64,000 bases of DNA from a bacterium (GTDB lineage Bacteria > Vulcanimicrobiota > Xenobia > Xenobiales > JADMJV01), in contig JAFEBA010000076.1 of NCBI GenBank assembly GCA_018266105.1, positions 265-64,264 on the forward strand, in the 5' to 3' direction. Shown here piece by piece: positions 1-9,254 of this stretch. The notes under the pieces were generated by a model that saw only the letters and a list, made by a program, of their open reading frames with translations, was not told the DNA's origin and did no database searches. A program made the translations under genes and the position numbers. Position 1 is the stretch's first letter. Every line of letters begins with the position of its first letter.

Positions 1-1098
1 TTCGACAAGGGCTACATCTCGCCGTACTTCGTGACCGATTCCGAGCGCATGGAAGCAGTTCTCCAGGACCCGTTCATCCTGATCTCCGAGAAGAAGATCG
101 GCAACCTCCAGGAGATGCTGCCGCTGCTTGAGCGCGTTCTGCAGATGCAGCGTCCGCTGCTGATCATCGCTGAAGACGTGGAAGGCGAAGCCCTGGCCAC
201 CCTGGTGGTCAACCGCCTGCGCGGCTCTCTGCACGTTTGTGCCGTCAAGGCCCCCGGCTTTGGCGACCGTCGCAAGGAGATGCTCAAGGATATCGCCATC
301 CTCACCGGTGGTCAGGTCGTCTCGGAAGAGCTCGGCATCAAACTGGACAAGATGTCCGTCGATATGCTGGGCCGCGCCTCCAAGGTGCATATCACCAAGG
401 AGAACACCACCGTGGTGGAGGGCAAGGGCAATGAGGCCGACATCAAGGGCCGCATCGACCAGATCCGCCACCAGATCGAGAACACCGACAGTGACTATGA
501 CCGCGAGAAGCTGCAAGAGCGCCTGGCCAAGCTGGTCGGCGGCGTAGCCGTCATCCGCGTGGGCGCAGCCACCGAAACCGAGCTGAAAGAGAAGAAACAC
601 CGCATCGAGGACGCCCTCTCGGCCACTCGGGCGGCTATCGAAGAAGGCATTGTGGCCGGCGGCGGAACCGCCCTGATCAACGCCCTCTCCGCTCTGGACA
701 GCGTTAAGGGTTTGAGCCACGACGAAATGGTCGGCGTGGATATCCTGCGCAGCGCCATGGTCGAGCCTGCTCGCCAGATCGCCTTCAATGCAGGCGTTGA
801 GGGCGGAGTGGTCATCGAGAAGGTCAAGACCCTGCCCGCCGGACAGGGCTACGACGCACTCAATGACAAGTACGTCGACATGGTCAAAAGCGGCATCGTG
901 GACCCCCTGAAAGTGACCCGTTCGGCTCTGCAGAACGCGGTCTCCATCGCCTCGATGGTGCTGACCACCGAAGTCATGGTCACCGATAAACCCGCCAAGG
1001 ATGAAGGCGGCCCCGGTGGCGGCGGCATGCCCGGCATGGGTGGCATGGGCGGCATGGGCGGCATGGGTGGTATGGGCGGAATGGACATGGATTTCTAA
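1..1098 (+). CDS. groEL: Chaperonin GroEL (Hsp60), C-terminal part
   Basis: Cytosolic ATP-driven folding chaperonin, cut by the left window edge; 365 residues are visible, beginning at the GYISPYF motif near residue 197 of E. coli GroEL. The apical domain ([23 protein letters not shown]), the intermediate segment ([19 protein letters not shown], and the RIEDAL segment holding the ATPase aspartate) and the equatorial AGGGTAL motif are all present. The protein ends in a long Gly-Gly-Met repeat tail closing DMDF. The tail is richer in GGM units than E. coli's, which is normal family variation. A strong intrinsic terminator follows 20 bp downstream. groES is not in view. Confidence 0.98.
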   Translation, partial: FDKGYISPYFVTDSERMEAVLQDPFILISEKKIGNLQEMLPLLERVLQMQRPLLIIAEDVEGEALATLVVNRLRGSLHVCAVKAPGFGDRRKEMLKDIAILTGGQVVSEELGIKLDKMSVDMLGRASKVHITKENTTVVEGKGNEADIKGRIDQIRHQIENTDSDYDREKLQERLAKLVGGVAVIRVGAATETELKEKKHRIEDALSATRAAIEEGIVAGGGTALINALSALDSVKGLSHDEMVGVDILRSAMVEPARQIAFNAGVEGGVVIEKVKTLPAGQGYDALNDKYVDMVKSGIVDPLKVTRSALQNAVSIASMVLTTEVMVTDKPAKDEGGPGGGGMPGMGGMGGMGGMGGMGGMDMDF

Positions 1099-1120
1099 TC
1101 CAGGTTCGCTCCCTTTGCAA

Positions 1121-1153
1121 AAAGGGCCCCGGAAAGTCCGGGGCCCTTTTTTT
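1121..1153 (+). terminator. Rho-independent terminator after groEL
   Basis: A perfect 10-bp GC-rich stem, GGGCCCCGGA (1124-1133) and TCCGGGGCCC (1137-1146), encloses a 3-nt loop. Seven T residues follow and an A run precedes it. It lies just after the groEL stop and isolates it from the catabolic operon. Confidence 0.93.
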
Positions 1154-1296
1154 GTTGGCATCGCCCTATAGACCCGACCTCGCACGTCGGCTGCTCGTAG
1201 GCAGCTCCTCCAACTCGGCCGACCTGGAGGGGGCGGTTTGGAGCCACCCGGCGCGGGTAAATCTGTAGTCCATTCTCGCGCTTCCTGGAGGGATTT
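1154..1296 (+). other. Leader of the aldehyde dehydrogenase operon, short inverted repeats
   Basis: This non-coding stretch between the groEL terminator and the GTG at 1297 holds several small inverted repeats: GCTGC/GCAGC, CCTCCA/TGGAGG and ACCCG/CGGGT. A TATAGA hexamer at 1167-1172 could be a -10 box, but no good -35 is seen. I recognise no riboswitch class. The ribosome binding site GGAGGG (1287-1292) sits 4 nt before the start. Confidence 0.3.
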
Positions 1297-2859
1297 GTGT
1301 TGAAGTTCAAGGTCACATACGCCAGCTTAACGGCCGATAACGAAGAGCTGCACCAGCAGTTGGACAAGGCTTTCGCCGAGGTTAAGGCGCAGGCGGGTAA
1401 GGCGTTTCCCTACTACGTAGGCGGAAAACCACGAACCTCCCAGGAGTTCAGCAACAGCACCAATCCGGCCGACTTTAAGACGGTGATCGGGAAGGTCTGT
1501 AATTCCAGTGTCGAGGACGTTCAAGAAGCAGTCGCCGCGGCCCGCAAGGCCTATCCAGGCTGGCGTGCCACCCCCTGGCAGGAACGCGCCCGGCTGGTGG
1601 AACGAGCCGCCGCCATCATTCGCGACCGCAGCATGGAACTGACCGCGTGGCTGGTGCTTGAAAATGGCAAAAATCGAGTGGAAGCTCTGGGTGAAATCGA
1701 AGAGACGGCCGATCTCTATGACTACTATGCTCAGCAGATGCGCGCCAACGAAGGCTTCATTCGGGAAATGGGCAAACTCTCGGAGAAAGACACCAACACC
1801 AGCGTCCTGCGCCCCTACGGGGTTTGGGCAGTGGTGGCTCCCTTCAACTTCCCCTACGCCCTGTTAGGCGCTCCGATGGCGGCCGCTCTGGTCACAGGCA
1901 ACACGGTGGTGGGCAAGCCAGCCTCGGACACCCCCATCTCGGGCGCCCTGATCGCCGAGATCTTCCATCAGGCCGGCTTTCCTGAGGGCGTGGTCAACCT
2001 GGTGGTGGGAAGCGGCCGCAGTGTGGGCCAGGCCCTGATCGACCATCCGGACGTGGACGGCGTGACCTTCACCGGCAGCTACGACATCGGATTCCATCAC
2101 CTTTTCAAAAACTTCTCGGCCAAATATCCCAAGCCGTGCATCGCTGAAATGGGAGGCAAAAATCCGGCCGTGATCTCTGAACACGCCGACATTGAGAAAG
2201 CCGCCCAGGGTGTGTTTCGCTCTGCCTTCGGTATGGGCGGCCAGAAGTGCTCGGCATGTTCTCGCGTTTTCGTGGACGAAAAGGTCGCCGACAAGTTCAT
2301 CAACCGCCTCAAGGAACTGGCCGAGGCAGCCGTGATCGGCAACCCCGAGGACAAGAAAGTCTTCCTGGGCCCGGTGGGAGTCAAGTCCGGCTATGAAGAC
2401 TTCAAGCGCTTCTCAGCCCTGGCCCAAAAAGACGGAACGGTGGTGACCGGCGGCGAGATCTGCGGGGGTGACTTCGCAGGTGGCTACTTCGTCAAGCCCA
2501 CCATCGTCACCAATCTCCCGCAAGACCATGAATTGATGGTTCAAGAACTGTTCCTGCCCATCGTCTGTGTGGAGAAGGTCAAATCATTGGATGAAGGCCT
2601 GCGCCGCGCCAATCAGACCGACCTGGGCCTGACGGCCGGCTTCTTCTCCGAGAAAGAGAGCGAAGTAGAAGAATTTCTGGATCGAATCGAAGCCGGCGTA
2701 GTTTACGTCAATCGTCCGGCAGGTGCCACCACCGGCGCCTGGCCCGGCGTGCAGCCTTTCGGGGGATGGAAAGGCTCGGGTTCGTCCGGCAAAAACATCG
2801 GCGGACTGTATACCATACAGTGCTACATGCGCGAGCAAAGCCGCACAGTCACCCGCTAA
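1297..2859 (+). CDS. Aldehyde dehydrogenase, L-glutamate-gamma-semialdehyde (P5C) dehydrogenase-like
   Basis: NAD(P)-dependent oxidation of an aldehyde to a carboxylate in the cytoplasm. The protein is 520 aa, normal for the P5C dehydrogenase (RocA/PruA) branch. It shows the cofactor-binding PFNFP motif with Asn184, the general base Glu284 in EMGGKNP, and the catalytic Cys318 in the GGQKCSACSR context typical of P5CDH. The start is GTG with GGAGGG upstream. It leads an operon with two aminotransferases and a CoA-transferase, so the substrate may instead be a semialdehyde released by those transaminases, such as succinate, glutamate or malonate semialdehyde. The family is certain; the substrate is inferred. 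Confidence 0.88.
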   Translation: MLKFKVTYASLTADNEELHQQLDKAFAEVKAQAGKAFPYYVGGKPRTSQEFSNSTNPADFKTVIGKVCNSSVEDVQEAVAAARKAYPGWRATPWQERARLVERAAAIIRDRSMELTAWLVLENGKNRVEALGEIEETADLYDYYAQQMRANEGFIREMGKLSEKDTNTSVLRPYGVWAVVAPFNFPYALLGAPMAAALVTGNTVVGKPASDTPISGALIAEIFHQAGFPEGVVNLVVGSGRSVGQALIDHPDVDGVTFTGSYDIGFHHLFKNFSAKYPKPCIAEMGGKNPAVISEHADIEKAAQGVFRSAFGMGGQKCSACSRVFVDEKVADKFINRLKELAEAAVIGNPEDKKVFLGPVGVKSGYEDFKRFSALAQKDGTVVTGGEICGGDFAGGYFVKPTIVTNLPQDHELMVQELFLPIVCVEKVKSLDEGLRRANQTDLGLTAGFFSEKESEVEEFLDRIEAGVVYVNRPAGATTGAWPGVQPFGGWKGSGSSGKNIGGLYTIQCYMREQSRTVTR

Positions 2860-2872
2860 GGAGAAGAAGAAA

Positions 2873-4204
2873 ATGCCAGAAGTAACAGACCTGTCCACCC
2901 ATCCCGTTCTCATCAGGACCGCCATGCCCGGGCCGCTGGCCAAAGCCGAAATCGCCCGCCAGCAACCGCACATGTCGCCCTCACTGATCCATTGCTACCC
3001 CCTTATGGTGAAACGCGCCTCCGGTTGTATGGTCGAAGATATCGACGGTAACGTGCTTTTAGACGTACAGGCCGGTGTGGCCACCGCCTCCACCGGACAC
3101 TGCCACCCGGCCGTGGCAGCGGCCATGAAGCAACAGGTGGACACCCTCATCCACATCTGCGGCACGGACTTCTTCTACCCGGGCTACGGCGAGCTTTGCG
3201 AGCGCCTCAATAAGCTTGCCCCCCATAACGAAAAAGGCTGGCAGACCTTCCTCAGCAACTCCGGCACCGAGGCCGTTGAAGCAGCTATCAAGTTGGCTCG
3301 CTACCACACCGGCCGCAGCCAGCTGATCGCCTTCCGCGGAGGCTTCCACGGGCGCACCTTGGGTTCACTTTCGTTGACGGCCAGCAAGCCCAAGTATCGT
3401 AAGGGCTTTGGACCGCTGACCCCGGGCACCCACCACGTGGAGTATGGCGATTGGCAGTCCATTGATCGCCTTTTCCATACCACCGTGCCCGCCCAGGAAG
3501 TAGCCGCGATTGTGGTTGAGCCGGTCCAGGGAGAGGGCGGCTACATCGTGCCCCCCGCCTCTTTCTTGCAGAACCTGCGAGCCATCTGTGATGAGCACGG
3601 CATTCTTCTCATTTTCGACGAGGTCCAGTCGGGAATGGGCCGCACCGGCAAGATGTTTGCGGCTGAACACTTTGGCGTGCTGCCGGACATCATCACTCTG
3701 GCCAAAGGCATCGCCTCCGGTATGCCTCTGGGCGCTATGATGGCACGCAAGGAAATTATGACCTGGGGCGGCGGATCCCACGGATCCACCTGCGGAGGAA
3801 ATCCTGTTTGCATCGCCGCCGCTCTGGCCACTCTGGATCTGCTGGAGGGCGGACTGGTCCAAAACGCAGCCGTGGTTGGCGATGCTTTCAAGCAGATGCT
3901 CAGCGAGACCCTGACCGGCCAGCCCGGCATTCATGAAGTGCGCGGCGTGGGACTGATGATCGGAGTGGAGTTCACCGACCCGGATATCGCCGACGCCGTA
4001 GCCAACCTCTGCTACGAGCGCGGTTTGCTGGTTTTGGAATGCGGCACCAAGGCCATCCGGATGTCGCCTCCGTTGATTTTCACTCGTGAACAAGCGGTGG
4101 TCGCTCACGGCATCTTCACTCAGGCCTGCAAAGACGTGGTGACCAAACTCCAGGGCGGCGGCACTTTGCCCCATCCCAGCGAACACTCCAAGCTGCATGA
4201 GTGA
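2873..4204 (+). CDS. Class III aminotransferase, 4-aminobutyrate aminotransferase-like
   Basis: PLP enzyme of fold type I moving an omega- or alpha-amino group to 2-oxoglutarate or pyruvate. The 443-aa product begins at the ATG at 2873, behind AAGGAG and 13 nt after the dehydrogenase stop; a longer in-frame reading into the upstream gene is unlikely. Visible motifs are SNSGTEA (phosphate binding), GGFHGRT, the cofactor Asp249 in IFDEVQSG and the Schiff-base Lys278 in LAKGIASG. Length and motifs fit GabT and the acetylornithine/4-aminobutyrate group. The stop overlaps the next start by 8 bp. Pairing with a semialdehyde dehydrogenase suggests amino-acid catabolism rather than arginine synthesis. 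Confidence 0.88.
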   Translation: MPEVTDLSTHPVLIRTAMPGPLAKAEIARQQPHMSPSLIHCYPLMVKRASGCMVEDIDGNVLLDVQAGVATASTGHCHPAVAAAMKQQVDTLIHICGTDFFYPGYGELCERLNKLAPHNEKGWQTFLSNSGTEAVEAAIKLARYHTGRSQLIAFRGGFHGRTLGSLSLTASKPKYRKGFGPLTPGTHHVEYGDWQSIDRLFHTTVPAQEVAAIVVEPVQGEGGYIVPPASFLQNLRAICDEHGILLIFDEVQSGMGRTGKMFAAEHFGVLPDIITLAKGIASGMPLGAMMARKEIMTWGGGSHGSTCGGNPVCIAAALATLDLLEGGLVQNAAVVGDAFKQMLSETLTGQPGIHEVRGVGLMIGVEFTDPDIADAVANLCYERGLLVLECGTKAIRMSPPLIFTREQAVVAHGIFTQACKDVVTKLQGGGTLPHPSEHSKLHE

Positions 4205-5480
4205 TGTCCTAGACGCTCAACGCGAGCACGTCTTTTACACCTGGACCGCACAGAAGAAAGCCTCCCCCATGGAGATCGTGGGGGGGGAGGGCGCGCGCTT
4301 TCAGACAGCTGACGGAGAATGGTGGTGGGACCTGGGTTCCACCACCTGGAACGCCAATTTGGGACACGGCCACGACGGCATGAAAAAAGCCATGGCCGAG
4401 GCGGGCGGAGTGGGACTGGTGGCCAGTCCCACTGCCGCCTTCCCCGAGAAAGCGCGAGCCGGACAGTTGCTGGCCGAAATCAGCCCCGAGGGCATGAACA
4501 AGAGCTTCATCTGTCTTTCCGGAGCTGAGGCCAACGAGAACGCCATCAAGATGGCTCGGATGGTCACGGGTCGCTCCAAGGTGGTGGCGCGCACGCGCAG
4601 CTATCATGGGGCAACCCTGGCCATGCTTTCACTCTCTGGCGACCCTCGGCGCGAGCTTTTCGAGCCGGGTCTACCCGGGGTCTTGCGCTTTACCGATCCC
4701 TACTGCTACCGCTGCAAATTTGGTCTCAGGCCGGATAGCTGCCAGCGCGAGTGCGCTTCAGACCTGGAAACCACCCTGTTGGAGGCCGGACCTGAGACGG
4801 TGGCGGCCGTGATCGTGGAAGGGGTTACTGGAGCGAACGGTGTCTTTCCGGCACCCGCCGGTTATTTCAAGCGGCTACGGGAGATTTGCGACCAGTACGG
4901 CGTCATGCTGATCTGTGACGAAGTTCTCTCTGGCTTCGGGCGCACTGGCAAATGGTTCGCCATCAACCACGAGGGCGTGGTCCCCGATATGATAACCTGC
5001 GCCAAAGGCCTGACCGGGGGCTATGCGCCCGGCGGAGCGGTCATCGTGAGTGACAAAGTCGCTGAATACTTTGAGGACCACACTCTCTTTTGCGGTCTGA
5101 CCACCTACGCCCACCCTCTGGTCTGCTCGGCCATCTGCGCGGCCATCGACTGCTATCGGAAGGGCGGCATCATCGAGGGTGTGCCCGCCAAAGGTGAGTG
5201 GCTGCATCAGCGTCTGCTCCAGCTCCAGAGCACTCGGCCTTTCGTGGGTGAAGTGCGCGGTCTGGGCCTTCTCTGGGCCGTGGAACTGGTGCAAACCCAA
5301 AAGAACCCGATCTTACCGGAAAAAATGGACGCAATCTACGCGGCCCTGAAGAAGCGCAGGGTTTACACCTTCCGCCGCGACAACTTCCTCTACCTGGCTC
5401 CGCCCCTGGTGATTACCATTCGGGAGCTTGAGGAAGTGGTCGGCCTGGTGGAGCAATCATTGGACGAGGTATTGGCATGA
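4197..5480 (+). CDS. Class III aminotransferase, omega-amino acid/taurine type
   Basis: A second PLP-dependent omega-transaminase, 427 aa, clearly diverged from its neighbour. It carries SGAEANE, RSYHGAT, Asp241 in CDEVLSGFGRTG and Schiff-base Lys270 in CAKGLTGG. A cysteine group (Cys170, Cys173, Cys182, Cys186) lies in the DPYCYRC segment, a feature of some omega-amino acid:pyruvate transaminases. The start overlaps the preceding gene by 8 bp, and the stop shares ATGA with the CoA-transferase alpha gene, so translation is coupled. Two different class III transaminases in one operon suggest two amine substrates or two sequential steps. Exact substrate unknown. Confidence 0.86.
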   Translation: MSDVLDAQREHVFYTWTAQKKASPMEIVGGEGARFQTADGEWWWDLGSTTWNANLGHGHDGMKKAMAEAGGVGLVASPTAAFPEKARAGQLLAEISPEGMNKSFICLSGAEANENAIKMARMVTGRSKVVARTRSYHGATLAMLSLSGDPRRELFEPGLPGVLRFTDPYCYRCKFGLRPDSCQRECASDLETTLLEAGPETVAAVIVEGVTGANGVFPAPAGYFKRLREICDQYGVMLICDEVLSGFGRTGKWFAINHEGVVPDMITCAKGLTGGYAPGGAVIVSDKVAEYFEDHTLFCGLTTYAHPLVCSAICAAIDCYRKGGIIEGVPAKGEWLHQRLLQLQSTRPFVGEVRGLGLLWAVELVQTQKNPILPEKMDAIYAALKKRRVYTFRRDNFLYLAPPLVITIRELEEVVGLVEQSLDEVLA

Positions 5481-6175
5481 AAAGCAAAGTGGTGGCCAAC
5501 GCGGCCGAAGCCCTGGCCGGGCTGAAAAGCGGAATGACGGTCATGTCAGGTGGTTTTGGATTGTGCGGAAATCCTGAGGCCTGCATCCAGCACATCGCCC
5601 AAAGCGAGCTCAAGGATCTGACCATCGTCAGCAACAATTGCGGAAATCAGGGGCGCGGCCTGGCGGCATTGCTCAAAAACCGTCAGGTGCGCAAGGTGAT
5701 TTGCAGCTTCATCGGTGGCAACCCTGATCTTTCGGCCCAATACCTGGCCGGTGAAGTGGAAGTTGAACTCAACCCTCAGGGCACACTGGCCGAGCGCATT
5801 CGCGCCGCTGGCGCAGGCCTGGGCGGCTTTTTCACTCCCACCGGAGTCGGCACGAAGGTTGCCGAGGGCAAGGAAGTCCGCGAAATCAATGGGCGCAAGT
5901 ATCTCTTTGAGAAGCCGCTCCACGCCGATTACGCCATCGTTCGCGCTCACATTGGCGATAAATTCGGCAACCTGCGCTTCTACAAAACCTCACGCAACTT
6001 CAACCCCTTGATGGCCACCGCGGCCAAAGTCACGGTAGTGGAGGTGGATCGGCTGGTTGAAATAGGGGAACTGGACGCGGACGATATCCACCTGCCCGGC
6101 CTTTTTGTGCAGCACATTTTTCAGGCGGAGCACGAGAACCCGATCGAGCATCGCACCGTAAGAGGAGCAAACTAA
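5477..6175 (+). CDS. scoA: 3-oxoacid CoA-transferase, subunit A
   Basis: Alpha subunit of a family I CoA-transferase (succinyl-CoA:3-oxoacid/acetate type), which moves CoA from succinyl- or acetyl-CoA to a carboxylic acid. It is 232 aa, full length. The N-terminal MSGGFGLCGNPEA glycine loop, SNNCGNQGRG and the C-terminal DDIHLPGLFVQ segment are typical of ScoA/AtoD. It starts inside the stop of the transaminase (ATGA) and is followed 1 bp later by the beta subunit. In this operon the likely acceptor is the organic acid made by transamination and oxidation, but that is inference. Confidence 0.93.
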   Translation: MKSKVVANAAEALAGLKSGMTVMSGGFGLCGNPEACIQHIAQSELKDLTIVSNNCGNQGRGLAALLKNRQVRKVICSFIGGNPDLSAQYLAGEVEVELNPQGTLAERIRAAGAGLGGFFTPTGVGTKVAEGKEVREINGRKYLFEKPLHADYAIVRAHIGDKFGNLRFYKTSRNFNPLMATAAKVTVVEVDRLVEIGELDADDIHLPGLFVQHIFQAEHENPIEHRTVRGAN

Positions 6176-6176
6176 T

Positions 6177-6806
6177 ATGTGGAGCAAAGCCCAGATCGCT
6201 CAACGCGCCAGCAAAGAACTCAATGACGGTGACATCGTCAACCTCGGCATCGGTCTGCCCACCGATGTGGCCAATTATGTACCCGAGGGAATTTCGGTCA
6301 TGTTCCACTCCGAAAACGGGCTGCTGGGGATGGGTCCTTTTCCCACCGAGGAAGAGCTGGACCCACAGATCATCAACGCAGGCAAGCAAACGGTGACCTT
6401 AGCAACCGGTGCATCAACCTTTGATTCCTCGCTCAGCTTCGCCATGATTCGAGGCGGACACGTGGACGTGGCGATTTTGGGCGGTCTGGAAGTCTCCCAG
6501 TGCGGAGACCTGGCGAACTGGATGGTGCCGGGCAAAATGGTCAACGGCATGGGCGGAGCCATGGACCTGGCCAACGGGGCCCGCAAGACTCTGGTACTGC
6601 AGACACACACATCCAAAGATGGTGACTCCAAGCTCAAAGCCGAGTTGGTCCTGCCAGCCACGGCATTGGGCTGCGTCAACAGGGTCATCACCGAATTGGG
6701 CGTTTTCGACTGCAAGGGCGACCATTTTCTGTGCCTGGAACTGGCCGAAGGTGTCACCCAGGAGGAAGCTCGCAGCAAAACTGCCGGAGAGCTGCGCTTC
6801 GCCTAA
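6177..6806 (+). CDS. scoB: 3-oxoacid CoA-transferase, subunit B
   Basis: Beta subunit carrying the catalytic glutamate of the CoA-transferase. In 209 aa it shows the LGIGLPT loop and the SENGLLGMGP motif, in which Glu46 forms the glutamyl-CoA thioester. A GGHVDVAILGG segment and the MGGAMDL loop follow, all standard for ScoB/AtoA. It is separated from subunit A by one base and ends the operon. The stop codon overlaps the stop of the convergent DUF4132 gene by 2 bp, so no separate terminator fits between them. Confidence 0.95.
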   Translation: MWSKAQIAQRASKELNDGDIVNLGIGLPTDVANYVPEGISVMFHSENGLLGMGPFPTEEELDPQIINAGKQTVTLATGASTFDSSLSFAMIRGGHVDVAILGGLEVSQCGDLANWMVPGKMVNGMGGAMDLANGARKTLVLQTHTSKDGDSKLKAELVLPATALGCVNRVITELGVFDCKGDHFLCLELAEGVTQEEARSKTAGELRFA

Positions 6807-9238
6807 CTGAGGCAAGCCTTTCGTTGCCAATCCGGGTCAAATCCACTGCCCTCCAGAGCCATTTCCTGGGCGTCAGCCATGGCTTCGGAGTAAAGCACGG
6901 GCGGGATGTCCGGCCAGCGGGCAGGACTTCCCTGATGCTCAAAGTTCAGCTCCAACATGGCCACCGGATGGGAAGTCTCAGGCAGGGCACTGCCTGAGAA
7001 TCTCAAGCCAATCGACCAGCCGCTGCTGACCAGGCTCTTGCGATACACATCAAAGACTCCACCATCCTGGGCGGGGGCGCGCTGATAGCCCAGCCCCTGG
7101 GCGCGATTGCGCAGCTTGAACGAGTTGAGCAAGTGCCCGTAATAGGCGAATTCGCCGCTTTCGACCGGGGGTTTGACAAAAACGGCCCGGCTCAGTTGAG
7201 CAAAGCAAGGTATAAGCCGGTAATCGGCCAGGTGCTGCTGCCAGGCCGCCAGTTCAGCCTGGTCGAGCAACAAGGGATGGGCCAGCTGAATTGTGCAGGC
7301 GGAATTCAACTCCAGGCAATCTTGATCGGCGCTCAAAATCGAGCCATCCAGGTCGGCTCGGAAGCTCACCTGCCGACCTTCCTGGCGGGCCAGCCAGACC
7401 AGGCTCTGCACCAACCGAGCGGCGATAGGATGGCGACGCAGGCTGGTATCCCAGGCCGAATAACTCCAGCTCCGAGCGCAGCACATGGCTTCGTAAAGTC
7501 GTTCGCGTAGCGACTTGGGGACTTCCTTGACGGCTTTTTGGGCCGCCTTGAAAAGCGTGCCGGGCAGTTTATCCTGACTGGAGGGCAAAGTCTTGAGAAG
7601 CCTACCCGTGCTATCTTGCAGCTGCCAGCCCAGGTCCGGGAGAAGACTGGCCACCACCGTCCGTTCCTCAAACTCGAGATGAAGCTGGCCCTGTTCATCC
7701 AGGCCTCCGCTGGGAATACTCAGGTCGGCCAGTTCCTCAAGGGTCCAACCTGAGCGTTCGGCTCGCTCGCGCAAGACCCGCTCGGCCTCCTGCTGGATAC
7801 CTTTGGTGCGAAAGCGGCGCGCGACTTCCAGCAGGTAGAGCACCACCTCCTTACCCTCCACATAGCCAAGCATGCAAAGCAAGGCTTTGCACTGTGCGGC
7901 ACGCAAGCCATACCAAGTCTTCAGATAGCGCTGAACCGGCTCAAGCAGCTTGCGGCCGCCAAAGGCTCCGGCCAGCGCCAGCAGGCCTTTGAGCTCGATA
8001 GCCGAGCCCTCCACGCTCTGCTCTAACTGACGGCGGGCCTCGCTCTCAAGGGCCTGTTCTGACTTCGAGATTTTGAGCATGCCATAGAGGTTCTTCAAAG
8101 CTGCAGCCTGCTGGGGCCAGAGAATTTCGATCTGATCCGGGCTGTAAGTCGGCCTGGTATCGCGGACGATCCACCAGTTGAGCAGCTCAAGGCCCCAATC
8201 TTCTCGCGACTCCTCAACCAGATAGGGTGCCACCAGACTGAACAGACCCGTCGGCTGAGGCTGTTTTAGGGCGACTGCGGCCAGCATCCAGCCCTTGACC
8301 AAATCCTCTTCCAAAACCCGGTCGTCCGCCTTCCAGCGCAATTCAGCCGGGGGCACCTGGGCGAGCCAGGCGGGCGGCTCTTTTTGCAGGCGCTTACGCG
8401 CATCAGACAGCAGCCCTGTGCGGTTTAGATAAAGGTCCAGTGGTGCTCCCAGGGCCCTGAGAGCCTCCATCTGAGCCATCCGAGTGCGCTCCACCTTCTC
8501 TTTGGCCAGAACCTCGGTCAGTGGCTTCAGAGCACTGCTGAGGCGCAAGCGACCGGCCCACTCGGCTGCCCGTTGACGCACGCAAGCCTGGCCGTGGCGC
8601 AACCCCGTCAGCAAGCGCTCCTCAAACCGACCGGACCGGCTCAACCAGGCCTGAGCCAGCTCCCGCTCCTTACGCGGCTCGTCCAGGGCGCACTCCCAAA
8701 GACACTCGAGCACCTCGGCGGGCGGGGACTCCAGTCGCGTCAAGAGCCGCAAAGCGGTCCATCGGGAGGTATGCTTCAGCAGATAATCTTGCTGTTGACC
8801 CAGGTAGCTCCTCAGAAAATCAAGCTCGAGCTGAGGCCAGGGGCGACCCCAAGGTTCATCGCTGAAGGCTTTCAAAAAGTCGTGTTCGGCGTTTCCGCTG
8901 GCCTTCCACTTTTGAGCGAAGGCGTTTAGATCGCAGGCCTTACCGTGGAATTCCCACCAACGTTGAAAATTCTCGAGCGCCTCAGGCATGACCCAGGCAG
9001 GACGCGAGCGGGCCAGCAGGTCGCCACAAAGGCAGGCCGCCTGCAAGGCCATGGTAGCGGAAAGCTGCGGATGTACAAAAAGGTCTGAAATGGCCTGACG
9101 CAGACCCGGCGAATACCAGGACCCGGGCAAAACCGGCGCTGGAGGCGCATCCCCTTCCAGTTGCTGCATAAACTGGTTCGCCGTCGCGCGTGCGTTGGGC
9201 CCCGCCTGGGCCAGGATTCTTTCCACGATTTCTTGCAC
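6803..9238 (-). CDS. DUF4132 protein (YehI/MolR-like)
   Basis: Large cytoplasmic protein of unknown activity, 811 aa from a GTG start preceded by AAGAAGGG; an upstream ATG at 9307 would overlap the previous gene by 53 bp. The N-terminal 500 residues are helical and repeat-like (for example CVRQRAAEWAGRL), suggesting a scaffold of HEAT-like repeats. The C-terminal part (about residues 510-800) has the DUF4132 features: FEERTVVASLLPDLGWQL, FAYYGHLLNSF, and RAQGLGYQRAPAQDGG near the end. E. coli homologues YehI/MolR are encoded beside the same MoxR, DUF5682, VWA and SWIM partners, supporting a shared complex. It is the last gene of the long minus-strand run. Confidence 0.82.
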   Translation of the reverse strand: MQEIVERILAQAGPNARATANQFMQQLEGDAPPAPVLPGSWYSPGLRQAISDLFVHPQLSATMALQAACLCGDLLARSRPAWVMPEALENFQRWWEFHGKACDLNAFAQKWKASGNAEHDFLKAFSDEPWGRPWPQLELDFLRSYLGQQQDYLLKHTSRWTALRLLTRLESPPAEVLECLWECALDEPRKERELAQAWLSRSGRFEERLLTGLRHGQACVRQRAAEWAGRLRLSSALKPLTEVLAKEKVERTRMAQMEALRALGAPLDLYLNRTGLLSDARKRLQKEPPAWLAQVPPAELRWKADDRVLEEDLVKGWMLAAVALKQPQPTGLFSLVAPYLVEESREDWGLELLNWWIVRDTRPTYSPDQIEILWPQQAAALKNLYGMLKISKSEQALESEARRQLEQSVEGSAIELKGLLALAGAFGGRKLLEPVQRYLKTWYGLRAAQCKALLCMLGYVEGKEVVLYLLEVARRFRTKGIQQEAERVLRERAERSGWTLEELADLSIPSGGLDEQGQLHLEFEERTVVASLLPDLGWQLQDSTGRLLKTLPSSQDKLPGTLFKAAQKAVKEVPKSLRERLYEAMCCARSWSYSAWDTSLRRHPIAARLVQSLVWLARQEGRQVSFRADLDGSILSADQDCLELNSACTIQLAHPLLLDQAELAAWQQHLADYRLIPCFAQLSRAVFVKPPVESGEFAYYGHLLNSFKLRNRAQGLGYQRAPAQDGGVFDVYRKSLVSSGWSIGLRFSGSALPETSHPVAMLELNFEHQGSPARWPDIPPVLYSEAMADAQEMALEGSGFDPDWQRKACLS

Positions 9239-9254
9239 AGAATGACCCTTCTTG

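Noticed and set aside
1010-1090. Tandem GGCATGGG-like DNA repeats at the end of groEL, resembling a short repeat array
   Set aside because: They encode the normal Gly-Gly-Met tail of GroEL, in frame; they are not a CRISPR or satellite.
2723-2872. Longer N-terminus of the first transaminase starting inside the dehydrogenase gene
   Set aside because: The ATG at 2873 has a good ribosome binding site, and the extra residues are merely the dehydrogenase read in another frame.
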